Positions 1-11,499 of a stretch of 64,000 nucleotides of DNA are shown here, piece by piece. Numbering within the stretch: position 1 is the stretch's first letter; each line of letters starts with the position of its first letter. Location of the stretch: NCBI RefSeq assembly GCF_008728515.1, contig NC_044981.1, forward strand, positions 108,553,702 to 108,617,701. Reading direction: 5' to 3'. The notes under the pieces were generated by a model, which saw only the letters and a list, made by a program, of their open reading frames with translations, was not told the origin of the DNA and made no database searches. A program made the translations under genes and the position numbers. The stretch is from Papio anubis (taxonomy: Eukaryota; Chordata; Mammalia; Primates; Cercopithecidae).

Positions 1-1399
1 AAGAAAACAAAGTCAGAAAAAAAGATTTTTTTCATGTAAAAAGAGATTTTACATGAAGTGTGAAAGAATATACAAAGCAAATAGTGACCGAAGATGAACT
101 TGTATAGCCATATTAATTTCAGATAAGAGAATTTAATGCAAAATGTATTAATAAGAATAAAGAATATCACAGCTTAAAGTTCACAGAATCAATCTGCTGA
201 AAACTTGCTTCAGGTACATTTGGTCACCTGGTGGGCCATTTAAACATTTTATGAAGGGATTTTGTTCCATCGTTTTCTTCAATGCATGTTTTCTCTTTTC
301 TACGCAAGAGGGCTGATGTTATAATAGTAAATGATTATGCTACAGTGAATTTTCACCAAGTAAAGAAAGCTTTTTGTGGTTTGAATCTTCTGAGAATATC
401 AAAGACTGTCCTTGCCATCCACACTACAGCAAAACTTTGGCACCTTGAACTGTGGGTTCATAATCTCATAATTGAGAAGGGTCCCTCCACACTCTTGAAA
501 TCATATACCCACTGGAACCCTTAAGGTGAAACTAATCAGGGAAGTTTCTCCCCAGAGGAGAAAGGCATCCTTGATGTGAACAGCTTCTCCCAAGTTCACA
601 GATTAAGTCTTCTACTATCACGAAACTCTTATCTGTGAATATTTTTTCTTGCTTCTGCCTCTGTGAACAATAAAAATGGAAAAGGGGTCAGCTATGTACT
701 ATTATGGGGTATGCTTTTATTTGTGAAAAGTTTGCAACTGGCCTTATACATGGATAATCTTATACTTTGATAAATCAAAGAGGAAGGGCCAATGTAGGTC
801 AGAAACTTTAATGGCACATACGTTGTCTGATGATCACTCAGAAACAAAACACTAGTTCCCTCCTCTTAACCATATCATGGGTTAAAGGGAACTTTGCCAG
901 GAGGCCTTCACTCTTCTAAAAGGGCATCATTTGTTAGATTCTTTATCCATGGTTTAAATTTAAAAAAACAATAGTTAGAAATGTATTCCTCATGATAGGC
1001 TCCATAGCAAATTCTGCTGTAAAGGGCACAACAACTTTAAATTTTCTTGTGAAAGTTATTAGAATTGACTGAGCAGAGAAGTATTTGTGCCGCTGCTGGC
1101 ACTCACGGCCTATGGAAAAAACATCGGGTGTTACAGAAATTCAATTGTAGCAGATTAATGAAGAAATTGCTTAGTTAAGTCATTCTTTGATCTATTTGAT
1201 TTTAGGAGGTTTGTTTTATGGGGACCTTGGGTAAGGAACATACTACGAACTCTCGGTATTATCCTCCCAATAGTCAGAATAATAGTATCTCTAGTGCGCT
1301 GGATTCTCTCAAAGGTTGTAAGTGCTTGCATGCAGCCATCTCTAGAATGTCATATGGTCTCTCTTCAACTGGAATGACAAGAACTGAAAGAAGTGTACA
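1..1399 (+). mobile_element. ERV1-class provirus, 3' internal end (env remnant)
   Basis: This is the decayed 3' internal part of an endogenous retrovirus, running into the LTR that follows. A 72-codon open frame (1162-1377, stop TGA at 1375-1377) reads like the end of a gammaretrovirus-type envelope transmembrane subunit. It has an FDLFDF-like juxtamembrane motif, then a tryptophan-flanked stretch rich in I, V and L (about 1230-1290) as the membrane anchor, and a short cysteine-containing tail. In-frame stops lie upstream, so no functional envelope is encoded. The family assignment is inferred from the anchor layout and the adjacent ERV1-like LTR. The rest of the provirus lies beyond the left edge. 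The part before about 1080 has no motif I can read. Confidence 0.6.
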
Positions 1400-2692
1400 A
1401 TCATGAGGACACTGTAACCTATAAATGATGCACTGAGACCAGAAACCCAAAATGATGGTAACTGAGAGTGGCACTACGGCCCTAAGTGTGGTCACACTCT
1501 CACCTGAGTGAGAACTGAACCATAAAGGAGGAAGTTTTTTAAACGAAATTCTAGAAGGCCATTGTTTTGGACTGAGCTCATGCCCTAGGCCCCAACAAAC
1601 CAAACCAAAATGGAGTCACTTGTGCTAAGACTTTAAGGAAATACATAGTTTCTAGAACACACCACGAACCAGGTTTTGTTTTTCTCCTGCAAATCTCTAT
1701 AACAACTATTCTTAACAGCATAGTAATCCATCCCCTGAAGTTCCCATTAAATCTTTTTTGTTTGTTTGTTTGAGTCAGAGTCTCACTCTGTCACCAGGCT
1801 GGAGTGCAGTTACATGATCTCAGCTCACTGCAACCACCACCTCCCGGGTTCAAGTGATTCTTCTACCTCAGTCTCCTGAGTAGCCGGGATTACAGGCACA
1901 TGCCACCAGGCCCAGCTAATTTTTTTTTTTTTTTTTTTTTTTTTTTAGTAGAGATGGCATTTCACCATGTTGGCCAGGATGGTCTCAATCCCTTGCCCTC
2001 ATGAGCCACTTGCCTTGGCCTCCCAAAGTGCTGGGATTACAGGCGTGAGCCACCGCGCCTGGCCTAAATCTTTTAACTAAATTCATTTCCTCTCGCTTGG
2101 AGATCATCAAGCTTCAGATGATCAAGCAACAAAGGTTTCAGCCAGTTCCAGGTGAAAGCACCACCCTGGCCATCAAGAAGCCACCCTGCCTCCACTAGAC
2201 AGAGCAGGGCAAGAGGTCCATGATCCTCAACAGGTAGGGACTATGCCCCATGCCAGCATGAAGCAGTTACAGAAGAAAGATAACTGGTTCCTCTGCCTCC
2301 CATAACGATTTATAGGGATCACATTTCTCACGGGAGATGAGGCAGGAAAATGGGGTCTGGAGGCAGGGAGCATAAGGTCAATTCACACCTCAGCAATGAC
2401 AGGAAATATCCTCTCCATAGGGCGTAGGCCAAGTAAATGACTTTGCAGCTTTACTTCATCCTCTTCATTCACATAAGGCGTACCCAAGTAACCAAAGGAA
2501 TCCTCTAGAGGGTAAACTCCGAAAAATTTTCTAACGGGGCCCTCGAGCCCCTATGCTTGGGCCTGCTCCCACACTGTGGAGTGTACTTTTATTTTCAATA
2601 AATCTCTTAATTCCTTCGTTGCTTTGTTTATGTGTTTTGTCCAATTCTTTGTTCAAGACACGAAAAACCTAGACACTCTCCACCAGTAAAAA
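1400..2692 (+). mobile_element. ERV1 LTR (MER52-like), interrupted by an Alu
   Basis: This is the 3' LTR of the provirus to its left. The segment around 1430-1600 matches my memory of MER52-type LTRs, and the 3' portion has the typical AATAAA signal at 2597-2602 followed by a T-rich R/U5. The stretch at 2620-2690 (CCAATTCTTTGTTCAAGAC...CACCAGTAA) is the usual end of this LTR group. The 5' edge is approximate. An Alu at 1758-2064 splits it, so the LTR itself is about 985 bp. The exact subfamily name is uncertain; the ERV1 class is better supported. Confidence 0.65.
1758..2064 (-). mobile_element. Alu: AluS-like SINE
   Basis: Complete dimeric Alu in reverse orientation. It reads from GTCTCACTCTGTCACCAGGC to GAGCCACCGCGCCTGGCC, with a T-run of about 25 inside the middle A-rich linker. 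It is flanked by a perfect 10-bp target duplication TAAATCTTTT (1748-1757 and 2065-2074), so it inserted cleanly into the ERV LTR and is younger than it. Confidence 0.95.
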
Positions 2693-3284
2693 TATGATGA
2701 AACAAGGATAAAGAACTAAGTACTGTTAGGTCATCTACGGAAATGGAATACTCTTTCCCTTTGTGCCTAGCTGGGGTACTATTAAACACTTTTTCTGCCA
2801 ATATCCTGCACAAATAATGTGGGATAAAGGCAGGAAGCTTTTTGGTAGAACCTTACTCTTGAGAGGAGGTCCATCCAACATGAAGTTCTTTGTAATTCTT
2901 AACTCTATATACCTAGTGAGCTTTGACTAAAGCTAATGCATTTGTAAGTAAGACAAATATATATTGCTTACCACTCCTTATCTGTTTACTAACCAACAGA
3001 GTCATATAAGATAGCTGAGTAGAAGATGGTGCCAGTGTTTGAAGAGTTCACACCTTGTGAGTACCCTCCCCTTTTACCTGACATTACTTAGCTTAGGAAA
3101 TTCCATAAAATCAGGAAATCTTCCTGGAGACACCACTGGACAATGGTACACCTGCTGGGAGAATAGCTCCCAGTGATCCATCCTGAGCTCTTCATTTATT
3201 GTCTGATGCAAGTCCATGTCTTTGACTACACCTTCTTTTAAGTCATTAGGATAAACTTAAACATTCCCGAACAATGCAAGCGTT
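2693..3284. other. Unassigned non-coding DNA
   Basis: AT-rich sequence between the ERV LTR and a MIR. I see no splice-flanked open frame, RNA gene or recognisable repeat here. Confidence 0.5.
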
Positions 3285-3510
3285 ATCATTGTTGATACTG
3301 TGTTATTTAAAGGTTAAGATCATCTTTTATGTATATGTTGTCTCATTTAATACTTATATTTATTTGGGATATTATTAAACCCATTTTATAGGTGGGGAAT
3401 GCAGTAGAGAAGGGTAAAATTGCGTTTTCCATGTCACACAACTCGTTAGCAGTGCTGCCAGGATCAAAACCCAGATCCATCTGATTTCAAGGTCAAAGTG
3501 TCACATCCTT
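3285..3510 (+). mobile_element. MIR: MIR SINE fragment
   Basis: Degenerate mammalian-wide interspersed repeat. The core is recognisable from TCTCATTTAATACTTATA, then ACCCATTTTATAGGTGGGGA, the TGTCACACAACTCGTTAGCA core and the CCAGATCCATCTGATT tail region. Highly diverged, as expected of this old tRNA-derived family. Confidence 0.8.
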
Positions 3511-4280
3511 TGTAGAAAATGATAAATATAGGATGAGAAATGGACAAGATCATTAACTCTAGGAGGCCTTCCATGACTTTCTAAATATGACAAGCCAGTG
3601 CTTGAGCCCTTCCCCTGGCAAAGAGCTATTTCACATGGGAGCTCATTTATTTGTTGGATTCCTCTAATAATTTAGAAGTTCTACCTTATACTACCTTCAA
3701 ATCTTCCTCCTTATAACTTCTAACTTTTAGGCATTGTTTTTCCCAATAGAAAATTTCATGTTGCTTTCCCTGAATGTTATAATTTAGTTTTGAACCTGTG
3801 TGGGGCTTTATATAAAACCCTATTAAATAATAGTTACAGCACTTTAGAATGACATACTTTGACATTGAGAAATGAATTTCATATTAAAATATTTTGTTTT
3901 ATTAAAAATTTAAATAGCAATCTCATCTGAATGTCCTTTAAAATAAAAATTAAAACATAGCTTATAATAAGATTAGACTTTTTTCAGGCTGTGAAAGTCA
4001 TTAAAAACCATCTCCTACTTCATTACATTATTATAAGAGTGACTTTCGATGCAGGAAATTAAAGTATAATTAGCAATGTGCATTTTGGCATTACTTCTGA
4101 ATGTATTATTTTATTTCTCCTATATATTGTAAATTTCAAATGCCCAGGTAAAATTTTGCATTTTATTTCTAGAAACTGACTGAACAACAATACAAAAGAT
4201 AAACCAAAATAGTACTAGTGGTTCAGATTTTTAGGATGTCCAGTATTTGTTACATTAGATATTTCTTTTTCTCTTTTCTC
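3511..4280. other. Unassigned AT-rich non-coding DNA
   Basis: No gene, RNA or repeat family recognised. It is rich in A/T with many stops in all frames. Confidence 0.5.
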
Positions 4281-4552
4281 TTTTTTTTTTTTTTTTTTTT
4301 TGAGACAGAGTCTTGCCATGTTGTCCAAGCTGGGGTGCAGTGGTGTGATTTCTGCTCACTGCAACCTCCACCTCCCCAGAGTAAGCAAACCTCTCACCTG
4401 AGCCTCCTGAGTAGCTGGGACCACAGGTGTGTGCCACCACACTCAGCTAATTTTTGTATATTTTGTAGATCAGTGTTTCTCCGTGTTGCCTAGACTGGTC
4501 TCCAACTCCTAGGTTCAAGTGATCTGCCCGTTTCGGCCTTCCAAAGTGCTGG
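4281..4552 (-). mobile_element. Alu: AluJ-like SINE, slightly truncated
   Basis: Reverse-oriented Alu starting at a 21-base T-run. It ends at CCTTCCAAAGTGCTGG without the last roughly 30 bases of the usual left-monomer head. Many CpG sites have decayed, and old-subfamily bases such as GGGACCACAGGTGTGTGCCACC suggest an AluJ-type copy. Confidence 0.9.
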
Positions 4553-4605
4553 AATATATAATATATATAATATATAATAACATATATTAAATATATATAT
4601 GTAAT
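4553..4605. repeat. AT-rich simple repeat
   Basis: TATATAATA-type low-complexity run directly abutting the truncated end of the AluJ. The truncation of the Alu head coincides with it. Confidence 0.75.
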
Positions 4606-4694
4606 AAAATAAGTCTACATCTAAGATGACTTGCATAATTTGGGGGTAAAATGGTATTAGCTGTGATGGAATTAAACCTAACCTGCTTGCCATC

Positions 4695-4790
4695 CTTCCT
4701 GCCCTCCCTTTCCCTTCCTTTCCCTTCCCTTCCATCTCCTTCTCCTTCTTCTCCTTCCACTTTTTTCTCTTCCTGCTCTGTTTTCTTTTG
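4695..4790. repeat. Polypyrimidine tract (CCCTT/CTTCT)n
   Basis: Nearly uninterrupted C/T stretch made of CCCTTCCTT and CTCCTTCTT units. The opposite strand is a G/A run. Tracts like this can adopt triplex DNA, but nothing here shows a function. Open frames crossing it on both strands are compositional artefacts. Confidence 0.8.
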
Positions 4791-5296
4791 CATAGCTTTA
4801 CAGCTTAATCTGAGAACCCAGATCATCTTTCTTTCTCCATGTCTTTTTCAGTGTGTGTGAATTAAGCAGAATATAAACATCCCCATAAATTGAACAAGTA
4901 CTTATTTGGAGATCACTGAAAAATCTTGAATTTAATGATTTAGTCAGTTTTTCTGGCCACCCTCAATTATCATTTATCCATAGAGTAGCAATTTGCTAAG
5001 TTAATGCAGTCAGGTTTTGGCAGTTGCCAGACCTCTATTTTTTCTCAAATTGACCTCTTGATAAAGTCGGATGAAGTATAAATTGAAGACTCCTCAATAT
5101 TTTAGAAATTGCTCTTCTCCTCTGCAGATTTGCATTAGAGACCATGCCCATTTATAGAAAAGAATAAATTGATCATTTTATGCCTTCATTTTTTTGTCAT
5201 TTGTACTCTGTAGTATTGGTAAAACTTAGTTTCAACCATATTAGTACAGAATTTGAAATAAATCTTTTTCCTAAGGTTAACTTAGCTGTTAGCTTC

Positions 5297-5466
5297 ATAT
5301 ATATATATGTGTGTGTGTATATATATGTGTATATATGTGTATGTGTGTGTATATATACATACATATGTATATATACATACATATGTGTATATACATACAT
5401 ATGTGTATATATACACACACATACACATATATACACATATATATGTAAAATACATATACACACATA
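5297..5466. repeat. TATG/TG/TA microsatellite with inverted-repeat arms
   Basis: Alternating (TA), (TG) and (TACA) units. The array is organised as an inverted repeat: 5319-5355 is the exact reverse complement of 5408-5444 (37 bp, 52-bp spacer). Long frames on both strands are products of the repeat, not genes. Confidence 0.9.
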
Positions 5467-5619
5467 ATGTAGGCCATGTGAATAACTTCATAAGCACAGT
5501 TTTACATTTTTGGCTAGAGAATATACTCTTCAAATACTTATAAAGCATGATTTTTGTCAAATAGCCCATTTGCTAAACCTTTACAGGCACTATTTCCACA
5601 TGGCAAGGCAGTCTGAGAC

Positions 5620-5780
5620 TGCATTGCAAACTCCAGTTTTGCAATTACTTGGTATGTAACCTTGGCCAAGTCACTTATGCTCTTTGCACCTTTGCGTGTT
5701 CATCTGTAAAATTAGGCTATAATACCTATTCTACTTAAATCACAAGAGTATTAAATGGATACAGTCAGATGACAAAGTAT
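5620..5780 (+). mobile_element. MIR: MIR SINE fragment
   Basis: Forward-oriented MIR. It shows AACTCCAGTTTTGCAATTAC, then GTAACCTTGGCCAAGTCACT, a CATCTGTAAAAT segment and ATTAAATGGATACA, in the canonical order. Confidence 0.85.
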
Positions 5781-5929
5781 AATTTAAGTTGAAAAAACTA
5801 AGAAAATTTTAAAAAATCCTTATCTTTATTATATCACATTGAACTCAGTTGAGTTCCTGCAATTTTGTTAGGCTGCTCTCATGTGGCAGTCATGTGGTTT
5901 AAGCCATGTATGTGTTAGGACCACATAAA

Positions 5930-6165
5930 TGTAATGAATGCCTACAAGAAACTAGGAACAGTACTTGCAGCTCTGGGGCAACAGCTTAATCAGACATGGC
6001 TTCTGGGCATATTATAATCTACTAGGGAGACAGACATAAGCTTGTAAAATGTGTTACAATGAAGGCTTAAAAAGTGCAATGGAGAACAAGGAAGGAAAAG
6101 TTTAATTATTTCCAGTGAGATGTGAGAAGATGTTGTGAAGAAAAGAGGGTTTGTACTTAAAAAGT
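5930..6165 (+). repeat. Ancient mammalian interspersed repeat, family not assigned
   Basis: The order of motifs (gaATGCCTACAAGAAACTAGGAACAG, then ATAATCTACTAGGGAGACAGACA, then a G/A-rich segment) resembles a widespread diverged mammalian repeat whose core reads 'cctactatgtgccaggcactg ... ttctagtgggggagacagac'. I cannot name the family with confidence. Confidence 0.4.
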
Positions 6166-6684
6166 AGGTGTAGCTGACAACTGATATTTATAAATAGAAA
6201 AGAAAGAAGACTTAGGTTGTTATTCTGTTAATATTATTTAAAAATTCACATAGAAACTAGTTAAAGTTAATTAATATTAATGATGATATTTAAGAGCAAA
6301 TTTAATAGAAAGTTGCCAAAAACATAATTATGTGTCTTCCCCAATATTCAAATGTGTTTTTCTTTGTCGACTCTTCTGGAAGTTCAGATTAGTCAGGAGT
6401 CTTTCCTGAGTGCTTCCTCAGGGCTCATAATTGTCAAAATGTCCCAAAAGGGATGACTCTGTCTTTGCTACATGTTGGCAAGACAAGCCACCTTAGCTTG
6501 TGAGATTTCCAGCCTTTTTGCAGTTAGAACTCCTGCTTCTTCTAGACTTGAAAGAGGCAGACAAGTCCAAGAGCAGCAAAATTCAATAAAATTATGTGAC
6601 GAGTAGTTGCAAATTTCCAATCAATGGCTCTGTTTTTTCCCCCCAAAGAGAAAGGTGTTTTTCTGACACTGATTTTAGGAGTTA

Positions 6685-6860
6685 TTTATGTATTAGAAAT
6701 TCAGGGGGCACATGTGTAGCTTTGTTACACGGGTATATTGTGTAATGCTGCGGTTTAGACTTCTAGTGAACCCATCAGTCAAATAGTGAAAATAGTATTT
6801 GATAAGTAGTTTTTCACTCCTTATCTGCCTTTCTCCCTCCCTTCCTTTGGAGTCTCCAGA
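6685..6860 (-). mobile_element. L1: LINE-1 3' end fragment (L1M type)
   Basis: Reverse-oriented L1 3' end. It shows CAGGGGGCACATGTGTAGC, TTTGTTACACGGGTATATTG and then CATCAGTCAAATAGTGAAAA. This variant of the L1 tail is characteristic of older L1M-class elements. The far boundary is uncertain; resemblance fades after the CTCCCTCCCTTCC block. Confidence 0.75.
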
Positions 6861-8373
6861 GTCCATGATTTCCATCTTTGCTTTAGCATAGCCAATGGAA
6901 ACATTCGCTTTGAATAGCTGTCTCACTTTAGTCATCCTTTTAGTAGTGTTAGAAGCAATGTTTTCCATTATAAACAAAATCAGTGAGAATTATGTCTTTC
7001 AATGCCAAATCACATTGGCTCAAATTGAATCCTTTAGGGACGTATGTATTTTTAAATGTAAAATTTAGTATGAATACATTTCAGAAAATCTGGGAATGGC
7101 AAAAATAAATTATCCCAGTCCCATTCCAAATACTGTTGGTATTTTGTTTTCCATCTTTTTCCCTTTTTTCCTATATGACTGATTATATATTGGCCTCCCT
7201 GCCACTGTATCTATTCTTTACAGCCTATCAATAGCATCATAGTTATATCTTTTGTTTTGTTTATATAATTATCAAGGTATCCAGCTTGGATTTTTATAAA
7301 GTCTTAATTTATCAAGGGTTGCTATAGCTGTATCTTTTTAAAGAGTGAATACACTATATAATTTTAATGCAGTGCCACACTGTTAGATTTTTAGGCTGAT
7401 CCTAGAGTTTTTTGTTGAATCATAAGCATACTTATATGAAAGTATTTATACATGGAACTTTGATGAAATATTTGGGTAAAAGGGTATGAACAATTCTACA
7501 GCTCTGGATTACACAGATACAACATCAAAAAAATTTTGACATTCTCAGTTTCTCTGTTATAATCCCTGGTTTCCTTGTTAAGTGATTAGCAAAATGCTCA
7601 TCAGTTATGTATGGTAAATTATTTACTTTCTAGCTCCTGAATTTGGGAGGTTATGTAACCTGGAAAACCTCTGTTTACTCACATGGAAACTTAGAATAAT
7701 ACTACCTTCTAGAAAAGTTCTGATATTTAAAGAATAGTATGTGTAGTAAATCGTCTAGAAAATTGCCTATTTAATGAGTTCTCAATTGGTAGATATTAGC
7801 ATTAATTTGTTTCAGTTTACTTTTTTTAATGATGAGTGATACTAAATTTCTTCTGAAGCATTTGAAGGTCATTTGGATTTTTTATTGTCCTATGCACACT
7901 CAAGTCTATTTTCTCATGGCTAAGTGACAGTGCTAGAAGTAGGCAACAGCACCAGATGCAGTCCCTGGGGTGTCCTGAGTAAAAGTCTTCCTACCTAGGA
8001 TGTATTGGCATAGTCTTGGTTTTAGTAATTCCATTGATACACCATGGCTCTTTCAGTGATTGATTTGGCCTTTCAAAACTGATAGTAACACTATTATTAT
8101 TCAACTATTTAATACTACCATTTTAATAAGGAAACATTTCATATTCTCCACTTTGATAACTCACCAGCAATTGTATTATCACTTTTTGAGACTACTTAAG
8201 ATCTACCTAGAATAAGAAAAAATGTGCTTTTTGTGGCCAGCCTCAAATACAGAGGTTCAATCCTAGGGCTCATGACCACCTCTCATTTTCTTACAAAGTG
8301 CTGCTTTGCCCTGCTTCCTCTTCTTTGTGTTTGGTATCTGTGAGAGCTTCCTAGCAGGAGAGAATTCCTGGTC
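6861..8373. other. Unassigned non-coding DNA
   Basis: No convincing gene, RNA or repeat identified. AT-rich throughout, with short frames only. Confidence 0.5.
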
Positions 8374-8797
8374 TGAGGGTTAATTTTATGTGTCAACTTG
8401 GCTGGGCCACAGTGCCTAGATATGTGGTCAAATGTTCTGGATGTTTCTGCGAGGGTATTTTTTGGATGAGATTTACATTTAAATTGGTGTACTTTGTGCA
8501 AAGTAGATTGTCCTCCAAGACATGAGTGGACCGCATCCGGTCAGTCGAAGGGCTGAAAAGAAAAAAAGACTGGCCTCCCTCAAGCAAAAGGGAATTCTGC
8601 CAGCAGATGGCAGACTTTAGACTTGAACTGCTACATCGACTCTTACATGGGTCTCCAGTACGCCAGCCCACCCTGCAGATTTTGAACCTGCTAATCTCCA
8701 TAATTACACGAACCAGTTCCTTGTAATAAATCTTTCTCTCTCGATACACACACATGTCCTCTGAATTCTGTTTCTTTGAAGAACCCTGACTCATACA
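8374..8797 (+). mobile_element. ERVL solo LTR (MLT2-like)
   Basis: The LTR begins TGAGGGTTAATTTTATGTGT and ends in the typical ERVL terminus GAACCCTGACTCATACA. An AATAAATC polyadenylation signal and (TCTC) stretch come just before the end (about 8725-8745). No internal ERVL sequence follows, so this is a solo LTR. A clear target duplication is not visible. The subfamily is inferred from memory. Confidence 0.75.
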
Positions 8798-8966
8798 ATC
8801 ACTAGTGGCGGGAACACGTCTCATGATTGAGTGCCTTGTCCGGAAACTCTTGGAGACGCCCCAAAAGCTCTCTTTTTGGCTGCCTGTTCTATTTGTTTGA
8901 TAGCTCTGCTGTTGAATATTAGGGAGGAGGACAGAGGAGAGACAAATGAAAAAATAAACTTTTTCT
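8798..8966. other. Spacer between two LTRs
   Basis: Unassigned sequence, slightly GC-richer than the surroundings, with no recognised element. Confidence 0.4.
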
Positions 8967-9243
8967 CCTCGATAATTGAATCATGGGGTGAGTCTTTCTC
9001 ATGCTGTTCTCATGATAGAGAATAAATCTCATGAGATCTGATGGTTTTGCAGTGGGTACTTCCTCTGCCCATGTTCTCTTGCCTGCCACCATGTAAGATA
9101 TGTCTTTGCTCCTCCTTCACCTTCCACCCCAATCATGAGGCCTCCCCAGCCATGTGGAACTGTGAGTCCATTAAACCTCTTTTTCTGTATAAATTACCCA
9201 GTCTCAGGTATGTCTTTATCAGCAGCATGAAAATGGACTAATA
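8967..9243 (+). mobile_element. MaLR LTR, 3' part (MST/THE1 type)
   Basis: Matches the distal two thirds of an ERVL-MaLR LTR: TGTTCTCATGATAGAGAATA, TCTCATGAGATCTGATGG, CCCCAGCCATGTGGAACTG, then CATTAAACCTCTTTTTCTGT and the end CATGAAAATGGACTAATAC. The first roughly 100 bp of the LTR are missing, so this copy is 5'-truncated. Confidence 0.88.
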
Positions 9244-11119
9244 CCTTCCTTTAGTGGCATGTATATGAGGCATCTGGAGATCACTCTGTCACTTTTCTTC
9301 TGAAAGAGGAAATTTCATTGGGTACTGCATTGAGTAGACCTCCAGAGGAGAAAGTTTTTTTCTTATACTTCTGCCTTCTCAACTTTAGCTGAACCTACAA
9401 TTTATTCTAGAAAAAGTGCTAATCAAATTCATCTACTTCTGGTACATTGAATAGAACATATTTTCTAGCAGACTAATGTTGTGTGTGAAAGGGTCAGGAG
9501 CATGTGACTCATCCTCTCTGTCTTCTCCCTTCTGTGTATGCAGCTGCAGAGGGAGCTGACTTGTGATTGGCTGTCTTCCAATCTAGAGTTCAGATTGCAG
9601 ACCCATGAATTCTGGAACAGGAAGAACAGGAAGCTCAGTCACAACCTCTGTGCTGTGAATGTCAGGGCTGCTGTTCCTCCCGAGGCCTCCAGGGACTGCT
9701 AAGGAGACAGACTCTCAGAGAACCGTCTTCTGTGTGCACCCTGCTGGAGTCTGCCTGCAGTGTTCCAGCAAGCAGGGGATGCTGACCCTCTCCCGACCAC
9801 CCTTGCACTGTTTGTCACCTGCACCCCGAAGCAGGGTTCTTCAGTTTCTGCCAGCATGGTATGCTACTTGGTCCAAGTTCCTTCCTTCCTCTTTCCGGTC
9901 TTACTTGCTGTTCTGTTGCAGGATGCAACCAGATATATATCATTGATTTTTCTCAATCCAACCTCATCTGCTCTAGAATTTGGATTTTTTTTTTTCTGTC
10001 AGATTGTTGGGGAAAAAACAAATGTTGCATGTTATCCTTAACTTCTGAAACTGTTGTGACTCGTTTGTCTGTCTGCTTGCCTTCATGAGGGGAATGGGAG
10101 GCAGCACTCATGAGAAATGGCTAGACGTCTGACCTGGGTTCTTTCTGTTACTGACAAACTCGGAAGATTTCTCTTTCCCAAATTGAGTAATGTTAGACTG
10201 GCTTATATTTTCCTATGGTTGAACTAAAAATATAATTTACAGTTTCAATTGGGTATTAATTTAAATTTTGATGTAAATTTTAGAAAAAAATAAAAAGGAA
10301 ATTGGAAAAGAAAAAATAGATTGAGAGAGATCAACAAGAGAAATGAGACTTAAAAAATAGAAAAAGAGAAAAGGAAAATAATCACAACATATTAGTTATG
10401 GGAAGTACAGCACTATTGTCTAATACGTTCCATAGAAACCATAGCATCTGCAGTAGAAGTTTTCTATTTCTAGTTTAGTCAATGAATCTGTTATTGGCTA
10501 TAAACTTTTCAGAGGTTTTGATAAGAAAGAGGTAATATTGACTAATGAATAACTTTGAATAATTTTCAATTGCATATTCTCCAATACCATATCAATTTGC
10601 TGTTTCTTTAATCATGGAACTAATCTGAAACCACTATTTTTAAAAATGTTGCTACTGAGAGTTTTTTGTTCCAGTCAGCTCATCTCTTTCTGAATATTAG
10701 ATTTCTTCCATTTAAAAAATAGTCTTAACAGTAAGCATTCTCAACACAGCATGTTTCTACATAAAATGCTAGACTCTTCTCGTTCTTAGAAACAATTTTG
10801 AATTTAGATTTAGAATCTGCATAACCTTAATAACAGCTCCAATTGGTCCAATCCTTATTTGGAACTGAGAATGTAGTTTAAGTTGAACATTGATTCTCAA
10901 TTTAGTTTTGTTCCTAGGAAAGGTATAGACATTCTGAATGCATTAGAAGAGAATACATAAATATGGACAAGACAGCCTTGATTTTAAAAAGTATAGTGAG
11001 ATACTGTCACCCACAGAAATGTTTTTCAGAGGACTAAATTTTCCTGAAAGGTAATTTTGTTAGGAGATATACCTACAGTGAATTAGAAGATCATGAAAAG
11101 AGGTAAACAGACAAGTTCA
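9244..11119. other. Unassigned DNA containing a GC-richer block (about 9480-10090)
   Basis: Most is AT-rich and unrecognised. The block at about 9480-10090 is more G+C-rich than its flanks and contains GTGATTGGCTG and TTCCAATC (CCAAT-box-like on both strands), which could suggest an LTR or old regulatory repeat. Three frames of 75-95 codons overlap in it with no recognisable domain, so I do not call a gene. From 10200 on the sequence is very A/T-rich. Confidence 0.4.
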
Positions 11120-11295
11120 AAGTTTGTTATCACTTACTAATCATTTGACTTTGGGAGAACCACCGTGTGGATATCTTCATGAGTAAAATCAAGTATGCCA
11201 TGCCCTCTTTTATAAGGATTTTGTAAGAAATTAAGTTAAAAAAAATTATGAAAAGCAGTATCACAAAACTTGGCATGCAATAAATAATAATAGAT
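11120..11295 (+). mobile_element. MIR: MIR-like SINE fragment (degenerate)
   Basis: The motif order fits the 3' half of a MIR: ATTTGACTTTGGGAGAACCA, a CATGAGTAAAAT segment, GGATTTTGTAAGAAATTAAG and a CTTGGCATGCAATAAATAAT end. Divergence is high, so this is tentative. Confidence 0.5.
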
Positions 11296-11499
11296 CATAT
11301 GTAGTTGCTTTTATTATTGTTTAAAATAGCATGCATTTCTCTGCAACAGTAAACTGAATACAATAAATATAAATTTGCCTTTTTGGTGAAACCTCTAAAA
11401 TTATTAGACAATTTTGAGCTAGTTGCTTCCGTTTGTGGCTCAAAGGAGTGAGTTGGGGAGAGGGAGCATGGCTCCCCTGAAGCCTCCAAAATACACATA

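Noticed and set aside
5180..5569. Several frames of 60-95 codons rich in Y, I, H, T, C and V
   Set aside because: Products of the TG/TA microsatellite on both strands.
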